In this document: piece by piece, positions 28,008 to 38,015 of the stretch
Layout of the letters: every line of letters begins with the position of its first letter
Numbering within the stretch: position 1 is the stretch's first letter
Origin: Gammaproteobacteria bacterium BRH_c0
Lineage (GTDB): Bacteria > Pseudomonadota > Gammaproteobacteria > Pseudomonadales > Porticoccaceae
NCBI GenBank assembly: GCA_000961645.1
Contig: LADM01000021.1
Location: 26,846-90,845 of the forward strand
Direction: 5' to 3'
Length of the DNA: 64,000 nt
Notes under the pieces: generated by a model
Database searches by the model: none
Seen by the model: the letters and a program-made list of their open reading frames with translations, nothing else
Told to the model about the DNA's origin: nothing
Program-made: the position numbers and the translations under genes

Positions 28008-29054
28008 ATGGCCTTGTTCAATAGACCATCCCTGCGCAAGCCCGGGTTTAACCTGACCCTGATTGCGTTCTGTTTCGCCATGATTGTGGTGGTGCTGGGC
28101 GCTTTCACGCGCCTCTCGGACGCCGGTCTCGGCTGCCCCGACTGGCCCGGTTGCTATGGCCATCTGCTGTGGCCGATTCAGGAACACAATGTGGCCAGGG
28201 CCAACGAAGCCTGGCCCGACATGCCGGTGGATCACGCCAAAACCTGGCCGGAGATGGTGCACCGCTATTTTGCCGGCATCCTCGGGGTGCTGATCGTGCT
28301 GCTGGCCGCCAAGGCCTGGAAGATGCGCGAAGAGCCCACCTACCCCTTCCGCCTGCCGATATTCCTGTTGTTTCTGGTGGTGTGGCAGGCGCTGTTTGGC
28401 ATGTGGACCGTCACCCTCAAATTGTGGCCGCAGATTGTTACCCTGCACCTGCTGGGGGGTATGAGCATCCTGTCGTTGCTGTGGCTATTGCTGTTGCGGC
28501 TCGATAACCAGAGCTGGCAGCTGCCCACAACGCTCTACGAAAAAACCCGGCGGCTGCGGCCCTGGGTGCTGCTCGGCATCGCCATCGTGGTGTGCCAGAT
28601 CATGCTGGGCGGCTGGACCAGCTCCAACTATGCCGCCTATGCCTGTCACGATTTCCCCACCTGCCACGGTGAGTGGTGGCCAGCCATGGATGTCGCCCGC
28701 GGTTTTGATATTTTCCAGACCATCGGCCCCAACTACCTGGGTGGCCAGCTGGAAAGTGACGCCCGGGTGGCGATCCACTTCAGCCACCGCCTTGGCGCCA
28801 TCGTAGTGGCAGTGTATCTGCTGGCCCTGAGCTTGCGACTCTACAGCCTGGGGCACCGGGGGTTAAAAACCATGGCGTCAGTGGTGCTGGCTGCCCTGGT
28901 GCTGCAGATCGGGCTGGGTATCAGCAATGTGCTGCTGCAGATCCCCCTGTCTGTCGCTGTACTCCACAACGCCGGTGGCGGCCTGCTGCTGCTGACCCTG
29001 ATCACCCTCGCCTGTCGATTGTGGATGGCGCAGGGGGAGGAAAATCCACAGTGA
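28008..29054 (+). CDS. ctaA: Haem A synthase (CtaA/COX15 family)
   Basis: A 348-residue eight-helix membrane enzyme that oxidises haem O to haem A. Conserved His-bearing segments HRYFAGILGV and HFSHRLGAI, and the Cys pair YACHDFPTC in a periplasmic loop typical of type-2 CtaA. The stop overlaps the GTG start of ctaB. Confidence 0.95.
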   Translation: MALFNRPSLRKPGFNLTLIAFCFAMIVVVLGAFTRLSDAGLGCPDWPGCYGHLLWPIQEHNVARANEAWPDMPVDHAKTWPEMVHRYFAGILGVLIVLLAAKAWKMREEPTYPFRLPIFLLFLVVWQALFGMWTVTLKLWPQIVTLHLLGGMSILSLLWLLLLRLDNQSWQLPTTLYEKTRRLRPWVLLGIAIVVCQIMLGGWTSSNYAAYACHDFPTCHGEWWPAMDVARGFDIFQTIGPNYLGGQLESDARVAIHFSHRLGAIVVAVYLLALSLRLYSLGHRGLKTMASVVLAALVLQIGLGISNVLLQIPLSVAVLHNAGGGLLLLTLITLACRLWMAQGEENPQ

Positions 29055-29962
29055 CCGATATAGCGCAAAGCCACAAAGCCACCTGGCGGGATTATCTCGA
29101 ACTCACCAAGCCCAACGTAGTGGCGCTGATGATTCTCACCGCCCTGATCGGTATGTTCCTGGCCGTGCCGGGCATGGTGCCCCTCGATGTGCTGGTGTGG
29201 GGCAATCTGGGTATCGCATTGTGTGCGGGGTCCGCCGCCACGGTGAATCATCTGGTCGATCGCAAGGTGGACACCAAGATGGCGCGCACCTTTAACCGCC
29301 CGGTCGCCACCGGGCGTGTCGAGCCGGGCAGTGCGGTGATTTTTGCCACCGTATTGGGTGTGGCGGGGATGGCGATACTGGTGCTGTTTATCAATGTGCT
29401 GACGGCGGTGCTCACCCTCGCCTCCCTGGTCGGTTACGCGGTGATTTATACCCTCTTCCTCAAGCGCGCCACCCCCCAGAATATCGTGATTGGCGGCCTC
29501 GCTGGTGCTGCGCCACCCCTGCTGGGCTGGACTGCGGTGACCGGCGAGATTCACGGCTATGCCCTGCTGCTGGTGCTGATTATCTTCGCCTGGACGCCGC
29601 CCCACTTCTGGGCACTGGCGGTGCATCGCAAGGATGAATACGCCAAGGCCGAGGTGCCCATGCTGCCGGTGACCCACGGCGATCGCTACACCCGCCTGCA
29701 CATCCTGCTGTATACCATCATCATGATCGTGGTCACCGTGCTGCCCTTTGTGACCGGCATGAGCGGCTGGCTCTACCTGCTCGGCGCACTGGTGCTGGGT
29801 GCGGGCTTCCTGTACTGGGCCATCGTAATGATGATCGGCAAGAATCCCGATGCCGGCATGGAAACCTTCAAGTACTCCATCGTCTACCTGATGCTGCTGT
29901 TTATCGTGATGCTGCTGGATCACTATCTGGTGACGGTGCCTTCATTTCTGAGATTGGTATAG
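29051..29962 (+). CDS. ctaB: Protohaem IX farnesyltransferase (haem O synthase)
   Basis: A 303-residue UbiA-type prenyltransferase. The first Asp-rich motif is NHLVDRKVDTKMART and the second appears in VHRKDEYAKAEVPM. Adds farnesyl to haem B, producing haem O for CtaA. The GTG start at 29051 overlaps the ctaA stop as GTGA with AGGA just before it, which decides the start. Confidence 0.96.
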   Translation: MTDIAQSHKATWRDYLELTKPNVVALMILTALIGMFLAVPGMVPLDVLVWGNLGIALCAGSAATVNHLVDRKVDTKMARTFNRPVATGRVEPGSAVIFATVLGVAGMAILVLFINVLTAVLTLASLVGYAVIYTLFLKRATPQNIVIGGLAGAAPPLLGWTAVTGEIHGYALLLVLIIFAWTPPHFWALAVHRKDEYAKAEVPMLPVTHGDRYTRLHILLYTIIMIVVTVLPFVTGMSGWLYLLGALVLGAGFLYWAIVMMIGKNPDAGMETFKYSIVYLMLLFIVMLLDHYLVTVPSFLRLV

Positions 29963-29964
29963 TC

Positions 29965-30609
29965 ATGACACCGAAAAGAAAGATCTGGATTACCGTTGCC
30001 GTTTGCGTGGCCTTCAGCCTGCTGATGCTGGTGGGGTTGATGAACAAGTTGTCAGCACCACGCATGCTGACCAGTTATGAGATGCGTGAATACGGCGCGA
30101 TGCTGCTGGAAAAACCGCGGCGCTTCAGTGACTTTCAGCTGGTTACCCACAGCGGTGAGGCGTTTACCAAATCCTCCCTGGAAGGCAAATGGACGCTCAT
30201 CTTTTTTGGTTTCAGCCACTGCCCGGATATTTGCCCCACCACCCTCGCCACCCTGAATCGCCTGGTCGCTGCCCTCAAGGACGGCGAACAAAAGGATATC
30301 CAGGTGGTGATGCTGACAGTGGACCCGGAGCGGGACACGCCGGAAAAGCTCGCCCAGTATGTGCCCTATTTCAATAAGGACTTTATCGGCGTGACCGGTA
30401 ATCAGTACCAGATCCTCAATGTCGCCACCCAGTTGAGCGTGGTGTACACCAAGGCCCCCCTGAAAGGTGATGACTACACCATGGATCACAGCAGCAACGT
30501 AGTGATCATCAACCCGAAAGGGGATTACCACGGCTTTTTCCGCCCGCCCTTTGAAGAAGGCGCCATGCGGGTAGCGTGGCGTTCGATGGCGGCTGACTTT
30601 CCGGATTAA
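29965..30609 (+). CDS. SCO1/SenC family copper-insertion protein
   Basis: A 214-residue membrane-anchored thioredoxin-fold protein (helix about residues 8-28). Copper ligands CPDIC in FFGFSHCPDICPTTLATL, with the distal His in TMDHSSNVVIIN. Delivers copper to the CuA centre of CoxB. Last gene of the oxidase assembly run, with its 3' end overlapping the stop of znuB on the other strand. Confidence 0.95.
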   Translation: MTPKRKIWITVAVCVAFSLLMLVGLMNKLSAPRMLTSYEMREYGAMLLEKPRRFSDFQLVTHSGEAFTKSSLEGKWTLIFFGFSHCPDICPTTLATLNRLVAALKDGEQKDIQVVMLTVDPERDTPEKLAQYVPYFNKDFIGVTGNQYQILNVATQLSVVYTKAPLKGDDYTMDHSSNVVIINPKGDYHGFFRPPFEEGAMRVAWRSMAADFPD

Positions 30610-31400
30610 GCCTTTTGCTGGCGCGCTCGCCGCGCCAGGGATACCAGGAACAGCAGCCCGGCACTGAGCACAATCGACGGTCCCATCGGGGTGTCCCACC
30701 ACCAGGATGCGGCAATCCCCAGACACACAGCGATCATCCCTGCCACACTGCCCAGCACCGCCATCTGGGCGGGACTGATGGCAAAGCGCCGCGCCGTGGC
30801 GGCCGGGATCACCATCAACGCGGTAATCAGCAATACCCCCACCACCTTCATGGCGATGGCTATGACCAGCGCCAGGGTCAGCATCAGGCAGGTTTTGACC
30901 AATCCCACATTGACCCCTTCCACCTGTGCCAGGTCTTCATGCACCGTGATGGACAGCAGTGGCGTCCACAACCAGTAGATCAGTCCCAGCACAAAGCCCG
31001 CCACCAGCCAGATAGAGAGGGTTTCCAGCGCAGTGACGGCGAGCAAATCGCCGAACAGCAGGCTCTCCAGATCAACGCGCGCGCCGGGGATCAGATACAT
31101 GGCGATCAAGCCCAGCGCCAGGGAGCTGTGGGACAGGATGCCCAGCAGTGTATCCGTGGCCAGTGCCTGCTGCCGTTGCAGGGCCAGCAGACCGATGGCC
31201 ATCAGCAGGCAGATAACAATCACTGCAATGCCGGGTGCGATAGAGAACCACAGGCCCGCCGCCACGCCGAGCAGTGCCGAGTGGGCCAGGGTATCGCCAA
31301 AATAGGCCATCCGCCGCCACACCACAAAGGCGCCGAGGGGGCCGCTCACCAGCGCTACGCCGAGGCCAGCCAGCAAAGCCAGCAGCAGAAAATCAGCCAT
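30606..31400 (-). CDS. znuB: Zinc ABC transporter permease
   Basis: A 264-residue integral membrane protein with about eight helices; ABC-3 family segments GDTLAHSALLGVA and MKVVGVLLITALMVIPAA. Overlaps znuC by 8 bases. Together with ZnuC and ZnuA it imports zinc. Confidence 0.95.
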   Translation of the reverse strand: MADFLLLALLAGLGVALVSGPLGAFVVWRRMAYFGDTLAHSALLGVAAGLWFSIAPGIAVIVICLLMAIGLLALQRQQALATDTLLGILSHSSLALGLIAMYLIPGARVDLESLLFGDLLAVTALETLSIWLVAGFVLGLIYWLWTPLLSITVHEDLAQVEGVNVGLVKTCLMLTLALVIAIAMKVVGVLLITALMVIPAATARRFAISPAQMAVLGSVAGMIAVCLGIAASWWWDTPMGPSIVLSAGLLFLVSLARRARQQKA

Positions 31401-32133
31401 GGTGGTGGTCTCCGCAGTCTTCGACTTCGCCGTGCAGGCTGTGCTGGTGGTCGTGATGATGGGTGTAGAGCGCGGTGCGCACCCCGAACAGCTCCGTGTA
31501 GGCAGGGCTGGCGGACACCGCTTCCGGGGTGCCGTGGCAGCAGATATGCTGGTTCAGGCAAATCACCTGGTCGGTGGCGGCCATCACCAGGTGCAGATCG
31601 TGGGATACCATCAGTATGCCGCAGCCGCTCTCATTGCGGATCTGGGTGATCAGCTGATAGAGAGCTTCCTGGCCGTTGACGTCAACGCCTTGTACCGGCT
31701 CATCGAGCACCAGCAGGTCGGGCTTGCGCAGCAGGGCGCGAGCCAGCAGCACCCGCTGCGTTTCGCCGCCGGATAATCCGCTCACCGGCTGATCGTACAG
31801 ATGGCTGATGGCTACCCGCTCAAGGGCATCACGGCAGCGCTTGCGGTGGCGGTCGGCAAGGGCCAGAAAGCCGCCCACGGTGAGAGGCAGGGTGGCGTCG
31901 ATATGGAGTTTTTGCGGCATATAGCCGATGCGCAGCGGGCGGGGAAATGCCACTGTGCCGCTGCTGGCCTTGAGCAGACCGAGAATAATCCGCACCAGTG
32001 AGGTCTTGCCTGCGCCATTGGGGCCGATCAGGGTCAGTATCTGGCGCGGGAAGAGCTGAAAGCTCACATGATCGAGAATGGTTTTGCCCGCGATCTGCAG
32101 GCAGATGTCGTTGCTGTTCAGCAGGGGTTGCAT
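31393..32133 (-). CDS. znuC: Zinc ABC transporter ATP-binding protein
   Basis: A 246-residue ATPase: Walker A GPNGAGKTSL, signature LSGGETQRVLLARALL, Walker B LLVLDEPVQGVD, H-loop VSHDLH. The C-terminus is rich in His (HHHDHQHSLHGE..HHHG), which may bind zinc. Start touches the zur stop. Confidence 0.95.
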   Translation of the reverse strand: MQPLLNSNDICLQIAGKTILDHVSFQLFPRQILTLIGPNGAGKTSLVRIILGLLKASSGTVAFPRPLRIGYMPQKLHIDATLPLTVGGFLALADRHRKRCRDALERVAISHLYDQPVSGLSGGETQRVLLARALLRKPDLLVLDEPVQGVDVNGQEALYQLITQIRNESGCGILMVSHDLHLVMAATDQVICLNQHICCHGTPEAVSASPAYTELFGVRTALYTHHHDHQHSLHGEVEDCGDHHHG

Positions 32134-32627
32134 CAGTGTGGTGTCTCCGGATTACAGGCCAGACACAGCCCCGAGACTTCTACCGTCTGGGACTCCAGCT
32201 GAAAACCCGCTTTGTGGGTGGTTTCAGCAATCAGTTGATTCAGGTTGTCGGCGCTGACCTCGGCGGCGCTGCCACACTGGCGACACACCATAAACACATC
32301 GCTGTGCTCGCTGCCGGGAAAGGGGCAGCCTATAAAGGCATTGAGTGAGGGAATGCGGTGAATCAGGCGCAGCTCCAGCAGGAATTCAATGGCGCGGTAA
32401 ACGCTGGGGGGCTGGATTCGCTTGCCGGTCAGGGCCGGGAGTTGTTCGACAATACTGTAGGCTCCGAGCGGCTTGTGGCTTTTCCAGATCAGCAGCAGTA
32501 CCGTTTCGCGGATAGGTGTGAGCCTGGCGTTGGCGGCAGCGCAGCACTGTCGGGCGCGGTTCAGGGCGGCATCGATACAGCGCTGGTGGTCGTGAACCTG
32601 GTAGGCGGAGCGGGCGTTGCTGATCAT
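32133..32627 (-). CDS. zur: Zinc uptake regulator Zur (Fur family)
   Basis: A 164-residue Fur-family repressor: winged helix (about residues 30-95, RLTPIRETVLLLIWKSHKPLGAYSI..), then two CxxC structural zinc pairs (MVCRQCGSAAEV and GLCLACNPET) and the HSDVF metal site. Represses zinc uptake genes when zinc is sufficient. Lies at the start of the zur-znuC-znuB operon, divergent from znuA. Confidence 0.93.
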   Translation of the reverse strand: MISNARSAYQVHDHQRCIDAALNRARQCCAAANARLTPIRETVLLLIWKSHKPLGAYSIVEQLPALTGKRIQPPSVYRAIEFLLELRLIHRIPSLNAFIGCPFPGSEHSDVFMVCRQCGSAAEVSADNLNQLIAETTHKAGFQLESQTVEVSGLCLACNPETPH

Positions 32628-32653
32628 GACGATTACCGGGTAGGCCTTTAGAC

Positions 32654-32676
32654 TGGTAAAACGATATAATGTACCA
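32654..32676. promoter_or_regulatory. Possible Zur operator/promoter between zur and znuA
   Basis: An AT-rich segment with matching ends TGGTA...TACCA and a central ATATAAT in the only intergenic space between the divergent zinc genes. Its length (~23 bp) and A/T core are like Zur boxes of gammaproteobacteria, but the inner dyad is weak; TATAAT at 32665 could equally be a -10. Confidence 0.35.
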
Positions 32677-32752
32677 ACTTTGTCTTCAAGCCAATAAACC
32701 TTTGCTGAATTTTTAGCGTGCCGGACTGTATCTGGCCGGAGTTTGTTATCAA

Positions 32753-33685
32753 ATGAAACAACATACCAGTTCAGGGCTGTTTGACCGCCATCTTGTGAGT
32801 CGGCTGCTGTGTTGGGTCTGCCTGGGGCTGGTTGCCCTGTGCTGCCAGGGTGTCACGGCTGCTGCGCTGGCAGCATCAGCTTTGCCAGCCAGGCCACTGC
32901 TGGTAACCACCATTCGTCCCCTCACCCTGATTGCCCGTCAAGTGGCGGGCGACATGGCAGACATGGAAGAGTTGCTGGCCATCAGTCAGGATCCTCACCA
33001 TGTATCACTCACTGTGTCCCAGCGCCGCCTGATCGAAGAGGCGGACCTGGTTATCTGGGTCGGGGCGGGGCTTGAAGGCACACTGGCAAAACCCCTGGCC
33101 AGCAAGCAGGCGCAAGCGCTGTTGACCTGGTTACCAGCGCAATCGCGATCACAGGCCGGGATTCACAACCATGGTGAAGGGCTGAGCGATCCCCATCCCT
33201 GGCTAGACCCGGATGCTGCCCTGGCATTCAGCCGCCAGCTGTCAGCGCGTCTTGCCACTCTTATTCCTGCACAGGCTGCGGCCCTGCAACAGCGCCAGCT
33301 CAGGTTTGAAGCCTCTCTTGCTGCACAGGTGAAAAGCCTGGAACAGCGCCTGGCGGCACTGCCGCAGCGGACCTTTATCGCCGAGCACGCCGCCTATGGT
33401 CCCTTCGCCGAGCACTTTGGTATCGTCAGTGCTGGCAGCCTGAGCGATGCCTCGGGTGTGGCAAAAGGCGCGCGCAATCTCTGGCAATTGAAAAACCAGG
33501 GCGATACAGGCTGTGTGGTGGTCGAGTATTTGCCGGGGTCTAAAATGGCCAGGCAACTGGCGAATGATCTCGGGGTGCCCGTGATTGCCATTGACCCCTT
33601 TGGGTTCGCTGTTGATCAGGATGGAGGCTACCCGGCACTGCTGGAGTCGCTAACCCAAGGCTTTGAGCGCTGTCTGGCAAATTAG
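32753..33685 (+). CDS. znuA: Zinc ABC transporter substrate-binding protein
   Basis: A 310-residue periplasmic cluster A-I binding protein. Signal peptide in the first ~45 residues; zinc ligands likely in DPHHVSLT, the HNHGEG..DPHPWLDP region and EHAAYGPFAEHFG. The His-rich loop of many ZnuA proteins is very short here. Divergent from zur-znuCB. Confidence 0.93.
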   Translation: MKQHTSSGLFDRHLVSRLLCWVCLGLVALCCQGVTAAALAASALPARPLLVTTIRPLTLIARQVAGDMADMEELLAISQDPHHVSLTVSQRRLIEEADLVIWVGAGLEGTLAKPLASKQAQALLTWLPAQSRSQAGIHNHGEGLSDPHPWLDPDAALAFSRQLSARLATLIPAQAAALQQRQLRFEASLAAQVKSLEQRLAALPQRTFIAEHAAYGPFAEHFGIVSAGSLSDASGVAKGARNLWQLKNQGDTGCVVVEYLPGSKMARQLANDLGVPVIAIDPFGFAVDQDGGYPALLESLTQGFERCLAN

Positions 33686-33691
33686 CAGGGG

Positions 33692-34801
33692 TTAGAGCAA
33701 CGCCTGCCAGGTGCCCAGATCCACTGCCGCCGTGAAAAAGCGTTCATTGAGATGTACGCCCACCTGCCAGCTATCCAGATTTCCCAGCCAGACCTGCAGG
33801 CCGTAAATTACCCAGCGGCGATAGTGCTCAAAAATCTGCTGTTCATCAGCCACAGCCGTGACTCCACAGGCAAGCAGGCACTCCCTGTAGTGGCGTAGCA
33901 GATCGCGTTCCGACTGACGCCGTTCATCAATGGTCAGCATGCTGATCATCAGGTAGGTCAAATCCCGCCAGGGGCGACCTTTGCGCGCCAGTTGCCAGTC
34001 GATCCAGATGCGGTGTCCATCCGGTTTGATATAGGCATTGCCGGGATGGCAGTCGCCCAGCAGCAGGCAGTAGGGTGAATCCTGCGCCTGTTCCCAGGCG
34101 ATAAGCCCATCATAGGCACTCTGCAATCGATCCGGGTTCTCCAGGAAGGTAGCGGGAATCACTTTGCGGTAATTCGGGTTGGCCAGGTTGAGATCGATAC
34201 AGTACTGCATGATGCGTATCTGGTCGTTGTCGATGGGCGTCTGCATGGACAGGGGCAGCCATGGATGTTGTGTCAGTGCCGGACTGTTCCAGAGTGTGGC
34301 GTGCAGCTTGGCGAGATCCTCCAGGGCCTGGACAGTGCCCTCTATGCCGTGGTGATCGGTGGTCTGGCTGAAGCGACCGCCCCGTTGCTCGAGGTCTTCA
34401 AAAATGATCAGTCCCTGGCCGTCGTTGTCCCAGTCAGCGTAGTAGCAGGTGGCCACCTGATCGCCCAGTGACGGGCTCAGGTAGTGGTAAAAACGCGCCT
34501 CCAGTTCACAGATGTCGACATTGAGATGTTCGCCGGTGAAATTGGCCTTGACGCACACATGGGCGGGAATGCCGGCATCGCGCCCCACCCCGTTGAAGGT
34601 TAAGCGCAGCCACAGCTTGGTGGTGTGGCTCTCGATAATGCCGGTTACCTCCATGCTCTCCACCGCAATGCCGGGATACCTGTAGCCCAGCAGGCGGGTC
34701 AGTGTGGCAGGGGTGATATCGGACAATTGACGTGGCAGGGGCGAGTGACGCTGGGGGTACGGTTTATCGTCGCCGCTGTATCCGCGATACATGTGGTTCA
34801 T
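33692..34801 (-). CDS. Phosphotransferase-fold (APH/ecdysteroid-kinase-like) protein
   Basis: A 369-residue kinase-like protein: Brenner-type catalytic block LLGDCHPGNAYIKPDG followed by IWIDWQLARKG (the DxD-like metal line) and DLTYLMI. N-lobe ATP-binding features are diverged. Similar genes are called aminoglycoside phosphotransferase or CHK kinase-like; the true substrate cannot be inferred and resistance is not implied. Monocistronic, between znuA (convergent) and polA (divergent). Confidence 0.8.
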   Translation of the reverse strand: MNHMYRGYSGDDKPYPQRHSPLPRQLSDITPATLTRLLGYRYPGIAVESMEVTGIIESHTTKLWLRLTFNGVGRDAGIPAHVCVKANFTGEHLNVDICELEARFYHYLSPSLGDQVATCYYADWDNDGQGLIIFEDLEQRGGRFSQTTDHHGIEGTVQALEDLAKLHATLWNSPALTQHPWLPLSMQTPIDNDQIRIMQYCIDLNLANPNYRKVIPATFLENPDRLQSAYDGLIAWEQAQDSPYCLLLGDCHPGNAYIKPDGHRIWIDWQLARKGRPWRDLTYLMISMLTIDERRQSERDLLRHYRECLLACGVTAVADEQQIFEHYRRWVIYGLQVWLGNLDSWQVGVHLNERFFTAAVDLGTWQALL

Positions 34802-34965
34802 GGCCAGCCCTTTTTACTATTATTCGGGCCAGACTATAGCAGCGCGGATCGCTTAACAACTGCCAGCGGCAAGCGCCCATGCCGCCCTTGGCATTGATCA
34901 ATGCCAATACCGTTAGTGTATCCTTCACCCCCAACAAGCAGGTCGTCTCACAGAAAGGGTTCTCC

Positions 34966-37683
34966 ATGACAACAGAAAACACACCCCTGGTGCTGGTCGA
35001 CGGCTCCTCCTATCTCTACCGCGCCTTTCACGCACTGCCGCCCCTCTCCAACTCCAAGGGCCAGCCCACAGGCGCGGTAAAGGGCGTGATCTCGATGCTC
35101 AAGCGTTTGCAGAAGGATTACGCGGAAAGTCCCGTTATTGTGGTATTCGACGCCAAGGGCAAAACCTTTCGCGACGAGCTATTCGAGGAGTACAAATCCC
35201 ATCGCCCGCCGATGCCGGATGATCTGAGAAAGCAGATAGAACCCATCCACAACATTGTCCGCGCCATGGGCCTGCCGCTGCTGATTATCGACGGAGTAGA
35301 GGCCGATGATGTGATCGGCACCCTGGCGCAGCAAAGTGCCAGAGAGGGGCGCCCGGTGGTGATTTCCACCGGCGACAAGGACATGGCGCAGCTGGTGGAC
35401 GGCCATATCACCCTGGTCAACACCATGACCGACACCCGCCTCGACAGCGCCGGGGTCAGGGACAAGTACGGCGTCGGCCCCGAACTCATCATCGACTACC
35501 TGGCCCTGGTGGGGGACAAATCCGACAATATCCCCGGCGTGCCCGGCGTGGGGGAAAAAACCGCCCTCGCCCTGCTGCAAAACCTGGGGGGGCTGGATGC
35601 CATCTATGCCGACCTCGATGCGGTCGCGGAACTGGACTTTCGCGGCGCGAAAAAAATGCCGGAAAAACTCGCCGAAAATCGCGATCAGGCCTACCTCTCA
35701 TACCTGCTGGCGACTATCAAGACCGATGTTGAACTGGATATGGAGGCCTCTGCCCTGGAGCCGCGCAGTGCGGACAAGGAACAGTTGCTGGCACTGTTTG
35801 CGGACATGGAATTCAAGGCATGGAGCGACGAACTGTTTAACGAAAAGGACGTTGCCAACCCCGGTCCGGCAGTAGAAAAGCAGTGGCGCACGGTGCTGAG
35901 CAGGGAAGATTTCGAGGCCTGGCTGGAGCGCCTCGACAAGGCCCCGCTGTTCGCCATTGATACCGAAACCACCAGCCTCAACTATATGGATGCCGATCTG
36001 GTGGGGCTGTCCTTTGCTGTCGAACCCCACGAAGCGGCCTATGTGCCGGTGGCTCACGACTACCTCGGCGCGCCCGCGCAGCTCGACAGGGCCTATGTAC
36101 TGGAACGCCTCAAGCCCCTGCTGGAAAATCCTGACAGGAAAAAAGTGGGTCAGAACCTCAAGTACGACATGAGTGTCCTCGCCCGCTACGGCATCGAGCT
36201 GCAGGGTATAGCCTTTGACACCATGCTCGAATCCTATGTGCTGGATTCAGTGGGTTCCCGCCATGATATGGACAGCCTGGCCCTCAAGTACCTGGGTGAA
36301 AAAACCATTCACTTCGAAGAGATTGCAGGCAAGGGCGCCGGGCAGCTCACCTTCAACCAGATCGAACTGCAACAGGCCGCTCCCTATGCGGCGGAAGATG
36401 CCGATGTCACCCTGCGACTCCATCACAGCCTGTGGCCCCAGGTCGAGGCCATCCCCGCCCTCAAAACCGTGTTTGAGGAAATCGAAATTCCCCTGGTGAA
36501 GGTGCTATCCCGCATCGAGCGCAATGGCGCCCTGGTGGATGGCAAGCTGCTGGCGATCCAGAGCGGCGAGATCAGCCAGCGTCTGGAGGAGCTGGAGCGC
36601 GAAGCCCACGTCCTGGCCGGAGAAGCCTTCAATCTCGCCTCACCCAAGCAGCTGGGGGAAATTCTCTTTGAAAAGCTCCATATCCCGGTGGTGAAAAAGA
36701 CCGCCAAGGGCGCTGCCTCCACCAAAGAGGAAGTACTGCAGGAACTAGCTCTCGACTACCCCCTGCCGAGGGTAATTCTCGAGCATCGTGGTCTGGCCAA
36801 GCTCAAGTCCACCTACACCGACAAGCTGCCGCGCATGATCAATGCCCGCAGCGGGCGCGTGCATACCTCCTATCACCAGGCGGGCACCGCCACCGGGCGG
36901 CTCTCGTCCACCGATCCGAACCTGCAGAACATTCCGGTACGCAGCGCCGAGGGGCGCCGCATCCGCCAGGCCTTTGTGGCGGCCAAGGGTTCAAAAATTG
37001 TGGCGGCGGATTATTCCCAGATTGAGCTGCGCATCATGGCGCACCTGTCCGGCGACGCAAGTCTGGTGCAAGCTTTCCGGGACGGCCTGGATATTCACAG
37101 CGCCACCGCCGCCGAGGTGTTCGACACCCCACTCGACAAGGTCAGCACCGAGCAGCGGCGCAGTGCCAAGGCCATCAATTTTGGTCTGATCTACGGCATG
37201 TCGGCTTTTGGGCTTGCCCGCCAGTTGCATCTCGGTCGCAACCAGGCCCAGCAATATATTGACCTCTACTTCGAGCGCTACCCCGGCGTGGCGGCCTATA
37301 TGGACAATACCCGTCAGCAGGCCCGCGAACAGGGTTATGTGGAAACTCTTTTTGGCCGCCGCCTGTACCTGCCGGATATCAAGGCGGGCAATGGCCAGTT
37401 GCGCCAGGCGGCTGAACGCACGGCCATCAACGCCCCCATGCAGGGCTCGGCGGCCGATATCATCAAGCGGGCGATGATTGCGGTGCACCATTGGCTGGAG
37501 GACAACGATCTGCAAACCCTGATGATCATGCAGGTGCATGATGAACTGGTGTTTGAAGTGCCGGAGCAGGAGCTCGACAAGGTCCAGGCTGGCATAGAGA
37601 CCTTGATGGCGGGTGCTGCGGAGCTGGATGTGCCGCTGGTGGTTGACGTGGGAGTGGGTGATAACTGGGACCAAGCCCATTAA
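34966..37683 (+). CDS. polA: DNA polymerase I
   Basis: A 905-residue three-domain enzyme: 5' nuclease (residues 1-300, [31 protein letters not shown]), a 3'-5' exonuclease that keeps its catalytic acids ([11 protein letters not shown] near residue 330), and the polymerase with motif [17 protein letters not shown], motif [16 protein letters not shown] and motif [10 protein letters not shown]. Replaces RNA primers and fills repair gaps. The ATG at 34966 follows AAAGGG and matches family N-termini; longer readings are unlikely. Confidence 0.98.
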   Translation: MTTENTPLVLVDGSSYLYRAFHALPPLSNSKGQPTGAVKGVISMLKRLQKDYAESPVIVVFDAKGKTFRDELFEEYKSHRPPMPDDLRKQIEPIHNIVRAMGLPLLIIDGVEADDVIGTLAQQSAREGRPVVISTGDKDMAQLVDGHITLVNTMTDTRLDSAGVRDKYGVGPELIIDYLALVGDKSDNIPGVPGVGEKTALALLQNLGGLDAIYADLDAVAELDFRGAKKMPEKLAENRDQAYLSYLLATIKTDVELDMEASALEPRSADKEQLLALFADMEFKAWSDELFNEKDVANPGPAVEKQWRTVLSREDFEAWLERLDKAPLFAIDTETTSLNYMDADLVGLSFAVEPHEAAYVPVAHDYLGAPAQLDRAYVLERLKPLLENPDRKKVGQNLKYDMSVLARYGIELQGIAFDTMLESYVLDSVGSRHDMDSLALKYLGEKTIHFEEIAGKGAGQLTFNQIELQQAAPYAAEDADVTLRLHHSLWPQVEAIPALKTVFEEIEIPLVKVLSRIERNGALVDGKLLAIQSGEISQRLEELEREAHVLAGEAFNLASPKQLGEILFEKLHIPVVKKTAKGAASTKEEVLQELALDYPLPRVILEHRGLAKLKSTYTDKLPRMINARSGRVHTSYHQAGTATGRLSSTDPNLQNIPVRSAEGRRIRQAFVAAKGSKIVAADYSQIELRIMAHLSGDASLVQAFRDGLDIHSATAAEVFDTPLDKVSTEQRRSAKAINFGLIYGMSAFGLARQLHLGRNQAQQYIDLYFERYPGVAAYMDNTRQQAREQGYVETLFGRRLYLPDIKAGNGQLRQAAERTAINAPMQGSAADIIKRAMIAVHHWLEDNDLQTLMIMQVHDELVFEVPEQELDKVQAGIETLMAGAAELDVPLVVDVGVGDNWDQAH

Positions 37684-37750
37684 CCTGTCGGGAGACCCCG
37701 CCCTGATGCCTCTGCCGGATAGGGTGGATACTGAATCTTGATCTTGGTCA

Positions 37751-37777
37751 GGAACTTGTTGGCAGAACCCTGTCTAA
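37751..37777 (+). promoter_or_regulatory. Sigma-E (AlgU/RpoE)-type promoter of sRNA unit 1
   Basis: GGAACTT at 37751-37757 and GTCTAA at 37772-37777, textbook extracytoplasmic sigma-factor hexamers, separated by 14 bases (one shorter than the usual 15-16). A transcript would begin near 37782, at the base of the first hairpin of the unit. Confidence 0.65.
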
Positions 37778-37781
37778 GACC

Positions 37782-37893
37782 GTGCAAGCAGTAATTGTCG
37801 TTCTCCCGATTACTGTCCTTGCACTAGCTTGTTCCCCTTTATTGAAGCAAACATACCCTGGCCTTCCCATCTTCTTGGGCCAGGGTTTTTTTT
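37782..37893 (+). ncRNA. Putative sigma-E-dependent small RNA, unit 1 (ErsA/Spot 42 position)
   Basis: About 112 nt. The 5' end forms a stem of two 7-bp blocks (GTGCAAG/CTTGCAC and CAGTAAT/ATTACTG, with a 2-base bulge) closing a loop with TTCTCCCG, an anti-Shine-Dalgarno-like pyrimidine motif. A second single-stranded C-rich patch (GTTCCCC) follows, then a terminator (CCCTGGCC/GGCCAGGG plus eight T). The polA-engB gap holds Spot 42 in enterobacteria and, as I recall, the AlgU-dependent ErsA RNA in Pseudomonas; position and promoter class agree with ErsA. A short reading frame overlapping it is not credible. Confidence 0.7.
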
Positions 37894-37983
37894 GCTCTCT
37901 GCCCATGGCAAAGGCGAAGACCATACTTCGGCGGTTCTATGGAGGAGAGGGCAAAATAAATACAACTTTTATCAAGATCGGCT

Positions 37984-38010
37984 GAACTTAGCCTAACTGC
38001 CCCTGTCTCA
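37984..38010 (+). promoter_or_regulatory. Sigma-E-type promoter of sRNA unit 2
   Basis: GAACTT at 37984-37989, 16 bases, then TCTCA at 38006-38010 (preceded by G). Spacing and hexamers equal those of unit 3, although the spacer sequences differ, which argues that the hexamers are under selection. Confidence 0.65.
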
Positions 38011-38015
38011 GTTAG

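Noticed and set aside
33692..34801. Aminoglycoside resistance gene
   Set aside because: Only the general phosphotransferase fold is visible; no specific relation to known resistance enzymes and the context is housekeeping.
37782..37985. A 67-codon frame between polA and engB
   Set aside because: It covers the strong 5' hairpin and terminator of the proposed RNA unit 1 and has no ribosome site; structure explains it better than coding.
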